Origin: Poronia punctata
Lineage: Eukaryota > Ascomycota > Sordariomycetes > Xylariales > Xylariaceae
DNA: 64,000 bases
Reading direction: 5' to 3'
Assembly (NCBI GenBank): GCA_022579005.1
Contig: MU401582.1
Span: 1 to 64,000, forward strand
Shown: positions 1-11,100 of the stretch, in pieces
Layout: each line of letters starts with the position of its first letter
Numbering within the stretch: position 1 is the stretch's first letter
Program-made: the position numbers and the translations under genes
Notes under the pieces: generated by a model
Databases searched by the model: none
The model's input: the letters and a program-made list of their open reading frames with translations, nothing else
Told to the model about the DNA's origin: nothing

Positions 1-95
1 GAAAAGAAAAGAAAAGAAAAGAAAAGAAAAGAAAAGAAAAGAAAAGAAAAGAAAAGAAAAGAAAAGAAAAGAAAAGAAAAGAAAAGAAAAGAAAA
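1..95. repeat. (GAAAA)19 microsatellite
   Basis: Nineteen uninterrupted GAAAA units start at the first base, so the array probably continues to the left of the window. It is a purine-strand simple repeat and does not match the fungal telomere unit TTAGGG. Confidence 0.97.
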
Positions 96-1883
96 ACCTC
101 ATAGCTTGCAGGTATAAGACTTAGAATATATATTAGACAGACATTAAAACAAGTAAAGATAGGGGTGGTATTTAACTACCTAGTTAGCGATTGCAAATAG
201 GAAGTTAAGTGTTACAATATCTTGTACTTGTAATGACTTATAAAGGCTACCTATATATATATTACCTACTCCCTGGTTTTTTATTAGGAATATTGTTATA
301 CTTAATTGCACTTAAAAAATTGTTCTTCTCTAGTCCTTTTTTTTTTTTACTTAACTACTATTAACTATTTATTTGTTTACTACTTATCCCCTCTTATATA
401 AGAAACATCGAGCCCTTACCATGCCCGATCCCTACGTACCAGGTGTCTATCTAATAAATTCGTAGACCGAAGAAACTACCTTGTACGTCCTTTGCATACT
501 TATAAAATACGTGTCTACTCGTAGTTGAAGTTCTAGGTTAGACTCCTAGGCAACAAGGCGAAATGTAAATAAAATCCAACATAAAGTTAGATTAGGTTAG
601 ATTAGTCGTAAGTGGCGTAAGAGCTACGTACCTAGGTATGGTATGGTATTCTTTCCATTGCGGCTATTGAACAAGTAACCTAACTTATATAAATGCAAGA
701 ACCCGTCCAATCCATCCGCCCACCCACCCTTCTATCCATCCATTTACCTGCCTTACCTACCTACCGAAACTGACTTACCTAACCAAGGAGGTGCGGGGTA
801 TGGGGTGTGATTGTTATACTCACCTCACCACCATTAAAATCGAAAGAACCTATCATAGTCCTTTCCTCCCCTACCTACCACCACTAATACCACCCTATCC
901 ACTCCTTTCCTTCTTTTTGCCAGCCAGGTTTTTTTTACACTTTCACACTTGCGCTTTGGTGTAACCCCTAGGTAGTCCGCGCTTGGAGAAGGAGGTAGGC
1001 AGGTAAGGTAGGGAAGGGGTGGGTGTGGGGGAGGAGAATGTGTATGGGTGTGGGTGTGGGTGTGTGGGTGGGTTATGTATCGGTAGATAGACTAGTACAG
1101 TAGTAAGTAAGTAAAAGATATACAATATATATGCTCAAGTACGCTTTTTCATCTGTTCATCATCCTAGTTTACGCACCTCATTTTTTCTAGACTTATGCA
1201 GGCCCGTAAGCAAGACTGACCAGGTACCTAGGTCCCCTCACAGATTAGTAAGTCAGTAAATCTAGGTAACTTACGATGGGTTGGTTATGTTAACCTACAA
1301 GTAAGAAAAGTTTGATTAAACAAGGGGAGAAATATAGATAAGTACTTACACATATTGTCGCCGATGCTCGATACCTACTCCTAGGTTAAAACATAAGCTA
1401 CCCACATAGGTACATGTAGGTAAAGTAAGTAGGTATGCATACTTGACGTCCATCTATGTTGGTTTCTATCCATCTGGGCCGACTCCCCAACAGACAGGAT
1501 AGGTACCATCAAAACAAAACCAGAACCAACAAGACCTATATGACCTAGGAACAAAGAAGTGTCAAAGGTTTTCCCCCCAACTTTAGTCTATGAGTAGGAA
1601 GCGCGATACAGGTTTTTGTTAGGTTTAGGTCGAGTTTACTTTAAAACCGACCAACAATTCAATCAATCAGCCCTAATCCGGAACAAGTTAGATAGATATG
1701 CAAACTTAACTTCTCAAAGCACGTTGGACCTAACGCGCATAAAAATGATTACACATACACACATACACATAACCTACAACTTACTTTGGAAGTACCTACT
1801 AGAAAAGCAGATGAGGTTATGTTTTTAGGTACCGGTAACTAACTAACTAACTAACAAGAAAATGACGCGGCGATACCCAAGGC

Positions 1884-1950
<67 letters not shown>

Positions 1951-4900
1951 TATTTATTTACCTAAGCCTTTATAAAAGAAAGAAAGTATGTAGGTAGGTT
2001 AGGGAAATTAAATAGGGAGGAAGAACATAATCCGGGCCGAGTTTTTGCGTTTGTTATATTGAAATACCTTGGGTAGAGAGATAGATAGATATAATAGGAA
2101 TTGACGCTATGTCGTATCGTATCGTACCTAACCTAATCAGAACTACTTAGAAGAAGAAAAGAAAAAGAAAAAGAAAAAGAAGAAGAAAAATACGCGTGGT
2201 AAACAAGTCAGTCCCACGTCCCACGTCCCCGGATAAGTAAAGTAATTGCTTTATCCATTTACTTATTTCTGTCTTATAGAAGCAAGAACCGTGAACGGAT
2301 AGGATAGGATAGGATGATGGAGGATTGATTAATGATACCTACGAGTTAGGTAGGTTAGATGAGTTTAAAAAGGAGAAAAGGCCCGGCCCGCATGCGCCCT
2401 CGTCTCTCATCCCTCATCCCTCATCTCAATCTCATAACCTTGCACATTTCGGGGTTCTCAAAAATTTAAAACACATTGTAGACCCTTTATTCAAGGGCTT
2501 CTCTTATCTAGAAGAAGAAAGAAGAAGAAGAAGAAGAAGATGGAAACAAACATACGAAGTACATCATACCTACCTACCTTGGTATATATCTGTTAAATAG
2601 TCTTACACTTTTTTTTTTTTTTTTTTCGCACAGTCTTACCCGATACCCGGGACAGGACGACTTCAGATCTTGCAGAGAACTTCTACGGCATTGGATAGAA
2701 GAGAGAGAGAGAGAGAGAGAGAGGTTAAAACTTTGATTTTTAAATAACCATTGTTTGTTTATATGCTAGGTTACCTTGCCTACCAACTGATGTTGTTTGT
2801 GTCGTCGTAGTATTTCATCTCTTGTACTACCAACAAGTCAAAACCTTACCTATACACACATATGACTAGTGGGATGAGGATGGGATGGATAGATACCGTA
2901 TGTCTATATGCATGTATTACAACCGGGTAGAGGAGACCTATGACGAACCGACCTGCAGGGCTCAAAACCAACTGCATATACTAAAAGCCTATTAGTATAG
3001 CCCTTTTCTGGACCGGGGGGGAAAAGGGCATAAGCCGCGTATTATAATCTGACAAAAACAAAACCAACTGCATTTAGGATCACGACGAACAACACATCAA
3101 TGCGTCTTGGCTACCTAGACTGGGGGAATTCACGCAAAATACTCCAATCTTCTTCCTTTTAGGGGGGCCCTACAAAATTCCGAGTCGATTAGGTTAGTTG
3201 TCATCCTCTTGATTTAACCCCCCAGCCAGTTCGGCCGATCGTCAAGCCGGTGGTATCGAAGGAATCGGTTAGGACAATAAGGAGGAGCGATATATTAAGC
3301 GGCCGGCATATTGCGCGTAATAAAGGCGAATATATACATGAAAGGATTCCTTCAATTCTCTAAAGAGATCAGATTTCGTACCGTCATATGTCCTTCCGTT
3401 CCACGAGAATGGGGGAGATGATGCCGCATAAGAGTTTTAACCCAGGGCTCCAAGCTGCTGTTTTTCTATCCATCACCCTTTTCATCCCACGTGTTTTTCA
3501 AGACTCCAAGGGACATCCCGAACCCCGGTCGCGCCGGGATTTCTCTGCGATGCCAAATTGAAGAGACTTCGCTCTTGGTGTCATGTTGAGAAGCCGAGTA
3601 TTATCTTGTAGAACCATTGCGAATATAGGCTGGAGAGTAACCGGTTGAAAACTTGCCTACAGATATGATACGCGAGAATTCTTATTTTGGTGGCCGGTAA
3701 TGGATCGGTAACACAGAAGCGTCTAAGCCCCCATAGTAGGATTCAGCGGGATGAATAAAGCCCCCCATCGCTATACCCTGGGTAAGCCCACACGCAATCC
3801 TCATGCGACTGCGGGCTAGTTTGGCAGGCCGACACCCCTGGCGCCCTGTGAGTATGGTGCCACAAGCGAGCGCTGGTCATATTGGGAAAGCTCGTAATGA
3901 CAATCAACCTGCCCGGCACTGCTTTACAGCAGAAAGACAGCATCCATAGTGAATACCACACCAGAATGACAGCCTAGACCCACAGCCTACGGACCCGCAA
4001 GTCCCAACAATGCGGTCGCGTGGGCAATATCCCGGTCTCGTGGAGGCCTCTGTGTGGACAAGGACGCATGGGGCTAGGGAAACCGGCGTAGTGCCAGAGT
4101 TAGGCCCAGTATTGGTTTCCTTGTAATGGGGAGGACGCTCGGGGTGGCAACTCCGTCCTCATGCTGGGCGAGCAGAGAAACGAAACCGTCATAGGTCGTA
4201 TAATATGGCCCGTCATGATCGACCGCAGGTCAATATGAAGGTCGGCCGGCCCGTGACGCTTCAAATGCGGGGGTCGCTGCTGTACTACAATGATCGAAAT
4301 AGCACCACCACAGACCTAGATGGAACACTGGGCACGATACCCTACCCAATGAAGCAAGTTCCCTGCATGGACGGCTGGTGGTGGCCATGGGCCAATTCTT
4401 GCTGTATCTCGCCCACTCTAACGGGGCAGTAGTGGGGGTACGAAATGGGAATTCAAGGTCAAATGGGCATAGATGTCCTGATTATCGTCAGAGAGGTGGT
4501 GAAAAACCAAGGGCAAGCGTGGTTCCCGAGGTGATGACTAGACTACTCCAGTGCTAGTCATCTGACTGTTTGCAATCGCACATCCTGCGCTGAAAAAAGT
4601 AGTCGTCCATGGTGTTTGTTGGCAAAAGGGCGTGCGCGTCTCGAATGGATCGTCGTGGTTACGTCGTGATTTTGCCGTAGAGACGGTCCGAGCCGCGATA
4701 CTTGTGTTGGGCCGAGATTGCGAAATGCTCCTCTCCATGGGTTCTGAGGGGCAGTGCACGCTTTGGGAGACCTGATTTGTCTAGACCCAGTGTAAAAGTC
4801 CGTTACAAATTCCGGGTCATGCAGCCATGTAGCATCGCATCCCGATTGTATCCTTCCTGTTGGCCCCCGAGGACTAACAACTAGTCGATTTGCATGATAG

Positions 4901-5466
4901 TGCTGCCGAATTCGATAGAACAGATTAATATCTGCGTCAAGACGAAAGCACCAGGTTTCCGAACAAATTGATATTTTGACCAATTTGAAATCGAGAGTAC
5001 CGACAGTACCGCCATATACCTGAAATACGAATTCTGATTGTTTTCCATTCGTGTCTTGAAGCTATTCTGGCCATTGCGGCGCGGGTCATGTCGAGGCTTC
5101 CTTGCCGTAATGTATTCGGATCGTGCAATATGGCCAATATATTACTGTCGACGCACACCTGGCCCCGTGCGCATACGCATCGCTCTCGTAGCGAGCGCAC
5201 TTTGGAGTGGAATTTGGGGAACCGAACCCCCCCAACTAGAAACTGTTTAGTTCGTGAGGGCACGGACAAAGTAGGTAGGAGGTAAGGTATGCGGACAAGG
5301 TGAGACAAAAGTGGAGCCGAATGACGAAGTAGATTGGTTCAGCAATGGCGCAGCCATACTCGTTAGCCTCCGTAATACATGATTGCGGTCCTGGGAGACA
5401 TGTATGCCCTAGGCCTTTTGATGCAAATCGGTATAGATGAGTGGTTACAGTTTACCCAATGGGCTT
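96..5466. other. gene-poor region with simple repeats
   Basis: I find no supportable gene here. The first 3 kb is AT-rich with many TACCTA/TAGGTA tracts and microsatellites, including a (CTGT)17 array, a GAA run near 2515-2540, a T-run near 2610-2626 and a GA run at 2700-2723. From about 3.7 to 5.3 kb the DNA becomes more GC-rich and less repetitive, with several short overlapping open frames (the longest 141 codons, minus strand, 4558-4983). None shows a domain I recognise. That part may be an old coding or retroelement relic. Confidence 0.6.
1883..1950. repeat. (CTGT)17 microsatellite
   Basis: Seventeen perfect CTGT units (68 bp) in intergenic DNA. There are no interruptions, so the array is expected to vary in length between strains. 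Confidence 0.97.
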
Positions 5467-6809
5467 TCAAGCGCGTCGGGGAACTAGTGGTGGACGTCGA
5501 GCCACATAAATATGCCTGGCAGGCCTAGTTAGCACAACCCTCACCCTCCTCGGCCGCTACGGACATGGACAGGGAAAGGAAGACTCACATAGTACAATAC
5601 GTCCGCCATTGGCGTTTGCAGATGTCTGCTTTGACGGCTTTGATAAGGTCGCATACGGCCTCATACGGATAATTAAGCCAATGTATGATAGGTTCGAATG
5701 TGATGGCATCTATGCCCTGAGTCAGTCCGAGGTTGAACCACCGGGCAATCTCTTTTTCCTCCTCCTCTGGAGGCCAAGGGCTAAAAGGTATGCGTATCGT
5801 CGTGTGTTCAACGTCGACAAATCCGACCTCCTCTAGGATTTCTTTAGTTTTAGGATTCATCTCCAACTTCTTTCCAGCGCGTGCGAAGCCTTGGTGCAAC
5901 TTTTGAGACCATTCCATGTGCTTGGATTCTTGTAATGGTCTTGGATCTCCCTCGGCAAAGGGGCGGAAGTCGATTTCCACCTGCTCTAGAAGCCCAGAGC
6001 CGGGTTTCAGATGCCTGAAATGACACGTTAGGAGACCATGGTCATAGCATGACGCATACGGTGCAAGATGCGAAAGAACGTACTGGAATATTTGACCATA
6101 AAGGCGAGGATAATCCTCTATGCTGCCATTGAGCGAACGCATGTGAATCAAATCATACGAGCTCCATTCGGTATATTCCCAAGGCTCTTCCACGTCAAAG
6201 CGACGGAAGGAAACCCCTGGCGGTATCCTGTAACAGTCGTCAATACGCACCACACATGTATCCAAGTAGAAGCTGTGCTCGTTGAACTTACGCCTCCGGT
6301 TGATTCATGTTGAGGTCCCAGCCTTCGATTTGGTAGTCGCCGGTTCCTCCAAGACGGCTATCTACGGTTAGTACGGGCAGGGCATCGAGGAAAAAGAACA
6401 ACTTACTCGGCCAATTCAATAGCCCAGATACCAGTACCACAGCCCAAATCCAATACTTTCGGGTGTTCAGGTAACGGTTTCGACACAAGACCCTTCAACC
6501 TGCCCGTCTCATGATGACGGGCGACCAAGTGAAATTTATGCATTATGTCCAACCTGTCGTCCTCTAGCTATAATGACCATGTCAGTAATAAGAAATTTCC
6601 CATGTCCAAGGGTCGTCGCATGGGTGGCCTACGTTGTCACAGGGCAGCAGGTATCTCCCAGGCCTATATGTACCATAGAACCTGCCCCATCGCGAAGTAT
6701 ACCAACGGTGCCACCAATCGGGAGTGGTACGATCGTCGGGCTGGTCGATGGCTTGACTTTCGTATATCGGACTGTAGAGAAACTCCAAGTTAGATAAGGC
6801 GACAGACAT
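5467..6809 (-). CDS. LaeA-like SAM-dependent methyltransferase
   Basis: This is a predicted class I S-adenosylmethionine methyltransferase of the large fungal LaeA/UMTA-like family. LaeA itself acts in the nucleus on secondary metabolism and development; most paralogues have unknown substrates. Hand-built exons on the minus strand are 6809-6633, 6567-6407, 6357-6292, 6227-6084, 6014-5589 and 5515-5467, giving 340 aa in frame. Visible family marks are GRYLLPCDN followed by DRLDIMHKF (residues 51-72), SAM motif I VLDLGCGTGIWAIELAD (97-113), FRRFDVEEPWEYTEW, and HLKPGSGLLEQVEIDF near 183-199. Introns are 49-73 nt with GTAAGT, GTACGT, GTGAGT or GTAGGC donors and CTAAC-like branch sites. The start is the least certain part: a possible acceptor (CTCTACAG) lies inside exon 1, so an extra upstream exon could replace the first residues. 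The gene looks intact. It is probably not the LaeA orthologue, which I could not test. Confidence 0.85.
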
Positions 6810-7559
6810 GACGTTTTAGTTGCGCCTCTCGCTTCCAACTTCACATACTTCGGGGGTCCGTTGAAAGCCATGGTATGTATCTGTCCTCCAACAACCAAAT
6901 CTCATGCGCCGGCAGATCCCTCTCCCAAACAGGGCTTGTTGATGGTGACGATTTCGACAGGTAGACGAGTGTACGAAGGTCAAGGGAAGCCGAGGGAAGC
7001 CGAGGCCGAGTCCGAGATGTAAATACGCCAACAAAAAGAACTTCGGAGACTTCGATATTTAGGCAAGAGGTAGGGAAACGGATGCATGAGGCAGAGGCGG
7101 GCAAAGGCCGCGAAAGAATGTCAATAAGTCACAATGAACGATGGTACAAAAGTTACATGGGAATTACGATGCGGATGTGGTTCGCACGCGTGTTCCCATG
7201 TAAAGAGGTAAGGCGAAAAGGATCGAAAGGAAAAGTAAAATTCAAATGGCCGCGGCTTCGAGGCGGAAAGAAAGTCGGATATTTAATTTCGAGACAGCAT
7301 GTCCATATATACTGAATGCAGTAGGGGTCATCAAGTGCATAGAGCTGGAAATTGTTGGAAATGGAAGATTGGGTTTTGGTGGTGACGGGTAGGTGGGGGG
7401 TGTGGTGGTAGTAGGTAAAGTACCTAGTGGTAGGCAATTGAAATTCGGGGTGCAGGTACATCGACCGCGGAGTACAACGGCGGGAGGTGGTGCGACAAGG
7501 TGGTGACCAAACAAGGCTTAGTTGGGCCAAGTCGACTAAGATGCAGCCGAAACATAGAA
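6810..7559. promoter_or_regulatory. 5' flank of the LaeA-like methyltransferase
   Basis: About 750 bp lie between the methyltransferase start and the left target-site duplication of a MITE. The stretch should contain the promoter and 5' untranslated region. The open frames in it overlap each other on both strands and have no recognisable domain. I see no clear TATA box or known operator. Confidence 0.4.
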
Positions 7560-7567
7560 GGAGCGGG
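7560..7567. repeat. left target-site duplication (GGAGCGGG)
   Basis: This 8-bp direct repeat is identical to 8119-8126 and flanks the AT-rich element exactly. Eight-base duplications are characteristic of hAT-superfamily insertion. Confidence 0.85.
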
Positions 7568-8118
7568 CAGGGTTGTAAATTAGTAATACTAATGTAGTAA
7601 TTGCCTATACTAATACTACATGTAGTTAGTAACAGCCTATACTAATATTATATAGGTTAGTAAATGCCTATACTAATACTACATGTAGTAATACTACTGT
7701 AGTATGTAGTAGTACTACAATTACTACAAAATACTAATTTTTAATTAAAAAAACAGTGTAAATACTATATAAAAAAAGCAAAACGCTATTATATATACAG
7801 TGTAAATATATAGTGTTTAGCAAAGATGCACTATATATAATTTAATTAACTTTTTTACTTTTAAAAAATAAAAAAAACAATTAAAAAAAATTTAAAAAAA
7901 TTCGGAAAAATTTAGAAAAAATTTAGAAAAATTATTGTAGTAATTTTGTAGTAATTATAATAATACTAAAAATTACTACAAAATTACTACACTTTTTGTA
8001 GTATAGTAATAGCCTATACTAATATTACATTAGTATTAAGATCTTGTTACTACACCGTTACTACATGTAGTAATACTACATGTAGTACTAATTACTACAT
8101 ACTAATTTAACAACCCTG
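7568..8118. mobile_element. hAT-type MITE, 551 bp
   Basis: This is a non-autonomous DNA transposon. The left end reads CAGGGTTGTAAATTAGTA. The reverse complement of the right end reads CAGGGTTGTTAAATTAGTA, so the termini are inverted repeats of 18-19 bp that differ by one inserted base. A perfect 8-bp duplication (GGAGCGGG) sits on both sides, as expected for the hAT superfamily. The interior is extremely AT-rich, has no coding capacity, and carries repeated subterminal motifs (TACTACATGTAGTA palindromes and GCCTATACTAATA units in both orientations), which in hAT elements serve as transposase binding sites. The intact duplication and near-identical ends argue for a fairly recent insertion. 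Other DNA-transposon superfamilies with 8-bp duplications are possible but less likely. Confidence 0.85.
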
Positions 8119-8126
8119 GGAGCGGG
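8119..8126. repeat. right target-site duplication (GGAGCGGG)
   Basis: This is the right-hand copy of the 8-bp direct repeat that flanks the MITE. It is identical to 7560-7567. Confidence 0.85.
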
Positions 8127-11100
8127 ACGGGAGAACGCTAGCTTTACGGCACTACGCAAGTACCTTGGTACCGGATACAAGTACTTGTAATTATACCCTC
8201 AGAGAGCATCTCTTATTACGAGAATAGGTAGTTCGTACCTACATGTACGATAGGTAGTAGTCTCTATCCCTACTAACATCCTCTAATATGCTGGGCGCAT
8301 CCCGATACAGCCGGACCTTGCTTGAGCTAATCTAACAAAACGTCTTGTAAGCGGTTGTGAACATCTGGCCTAGGCAAGTCATATGCAGACGATCATCCCA
8401 TTAGATTGATGGAACGAAACGGCTCAGGTGTAAAAGACTTTTCCAGGCGGTCAACCTAATCTTGTTGCAGTCCACAAATAAGTACTTGGGCGAATTGGTT
8501 TACCTAATTGTACCTGTACATGTTTTGATTTACACGTAGTACTCCTATCTGTCACTTGTTTCCTTGAGATATATGCTAACAGGAATGACCTGCAGTAGCG
8601 TACAATTTTGTAGGGTGAGACATGTATCCTTATTCCTTCTCACAATTGACGTGCCAATACCCTTTTAAGTGTTAGTACTATGGAAATCTGTATCGCGTCT
8701 GCGGTATCGTGTACTTACACCATCTAGATGCCTATACACAACTCCGAAGTTACTAGGTTAGCATAGTTTTAGGTCAAGCTAGATGCCCAAGGTGCATATC
8801 TTATTTGGTATTGCGTTGAGGTGTTTTTAGGGTTTCCCTCTTTTCTCTAATCTTTGTTTTGTCCATTCCACTAAATGAACACGTAGGAGGCCGATTACTT
8901 GACCGAGCTGCCGGCCTACCAGGTTGCTGGCATGGCTACTTGCTTTTTGATCATCTATCTACCCAGGTTGCCAGGTACATACCCGCCCAAATATTTAATG
9001 TGATAGTCGCCTACAGTGGCATGTTGGCACCTAAATTATGCCGCAGATCTAAGTGCGGCCAACATCGCGGCCATGGCTAACCCTTTCATATATTCCCTCT
9101 TTATTGCGATGTTTGTTTGTTTACAGTATTTTGCAGATATTTGCTCGCCAATCGTTTTACCACACAACTGGTCAGATCACTGTAGGATACCGAAGTAGGT
9201 ACATGGGGTTACATGTAGCCTAGAGACAAGTTGAGGTAACCGCCAGTGGCCAATGTGGGTTAGGAGATTTCCTGTAAACCATGTAGATGGTGTGCCCTAT
9301 GAAGCAGCCAAGGCAACTGCTTCAGGGCTAACCGTACAAGGAAAGGAGTCTGACCAGATGTCCTGTCGCCACGGCGCCCAGATGCCATTATAGAGGTACG
9401 TACACGGAGGAGGTTGGTACATGTCAGGACTCAGGCCTAACATGAGGCCCATGTACGTGTACTTCCTTCCCAGTTAGCATGTGCACGATGACGAGATGAA
9501 ACACTGAAACAGAAAGTAATGGCAATGGAGCTAAAGGCGCCTCTAGGGAAAGAACGATGTTCGACTCTGGCTTGTGTATGCCGCCAAGGACTGATTCGAT
9601 TTGTAACATCCTCTGCTTGGACATCCTCCCATCCTCCCAACCTCCGCCGGTCTCTGGTTAAGCGGCCTTTGGTCGCATGGCCAACCTAACCTGAGCCAAA
9701 TCTTGTTTGCCATATCTCCACGAGTAATATCTACATCTGACATGCAAATATATACATGACCTTTCGTTCGTTCTGCGCTGTTCTCTGATCAAGGATGTGG
9801 CCATAGCGTTTATCAACCTAAAGTGCAAACTCCATTCACGGCTAGGTGGTCTTATTGGCCAACAATTCCTAGACACTCCGACCAGCGCCCGACGTCTCCG
9901 AACTGGTCAATGCTACGCTAAGCGCGGCCTCGGGTCAGGCCCGGGGCAAACAAACGGTCATCTCAGGAAGACCATAACATAGGCCAGGCCCGGCCGGGCA
10001 GGGCAGGCCAGGCCATTCGCGGGCCAGAGGAAGCAAAGCAAACAAACAGCATTGTTGGACCATTTTCACACCATAACAAAGCTTCCTCAGTCATTGAAGT
10101 TGAGAGGCACCACTCGAGCGCATCGCCGGGCCGATAAAGTGGCAGCAAAGCAATCAGTCCACACCACAGGGCATACACCACACGCCGTTAGATATACTTT
10201 CCGTGGATTTGATCTCTGGAAGACCACCGGGCCTGGTTATTCAGCCGTGTTCGCAAGGCGCAATGTTGACCTGCCAACAGTGGTATATGATTCTGACCAA
10301 TCATTGCCATCCGCGCTGTTTATGGGACTGAGCCAGAACACCGGGAACCGCCGCTCGCTCGTTGGTCCTGAATTAAATGAGCTAACCGCATGTTATGAAT
10401 GCGTCTGCACTTCACGGTGCCACGGTGCAGTGCATGCACTCTCCATAATGGACACGACGTGGGCAGTAATCCTGGGGGTCTAAGTAGCGACAATTTCTCA
10501 GCCTCGTGGGGTTATTCCATTTGCCGACGACCGGGATCGCAGTATCAAATGCATGTGTTCGAGCAAGGTACATCTGTCTCAGAGTTGAATAAGCCTCAAC
10601 TTGTACTTGTACACGTGTCTCGGACACACGAGAGATATTATAGCAAGAAAACCACGCCGAGAATGTGTTTGCATTAACACCTTTTCGAATTCCAGCCTCT
10701 TGGTCAGAGCAACAGCCCGTCTTCCGTATCCAGCCAGTGTCATTGGACAGTCATTGGAAGGGCTTGCTCTTTACGTGAGTAAGTAGACCGATTCGTCCAA
10801 GGCAGGCCTTATTCAGGTTGTTGTCACTATCAGTGCGAGGTACCAATCATGAGGTATATCCACACCATCGGGACGTCCCGCCAATAGACCATTTCTCGGG
10901 TCTCAATCAAGGGGGATCACCCCAGTTCAGGGCTGGTAAAGATAGCTCCTCCTTGCGTGTACCAAGTACATCCAATAGCCGCGCGATGCCACCATCCATG
11001 AGCCATTGATCATGTACCGCGCTTCCCTACAATGTCAAGGACCCGGTGGGCAGGTAAGAAACGCTAAACTGGGGATCCCAACCATACTTATCAGCTAGTG

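Noticed and set aside
1..95. Telomere or subtelomeric repeat
   Set aside because: The unit is GAAAA, not TTAGGG, and no telomeric repeat follows. It is a plain microsatellite.
4558..4983. 141-codon open frame, minus strand
   Set aside because: No domain, overlapped by other frames of similar quality, and no splice-supported extension.
7568..8118. AT-rich island as a replication origin or centromere-like segment
   Set aside because: Inverted termini and an exact 8-bp duplication explain its edges better as a MITE.
10052..10483. 143-codon open frame, plus strand
   Set aside because: Composition and content show no family motif. Lies in DNA where all frames have similar short openings.
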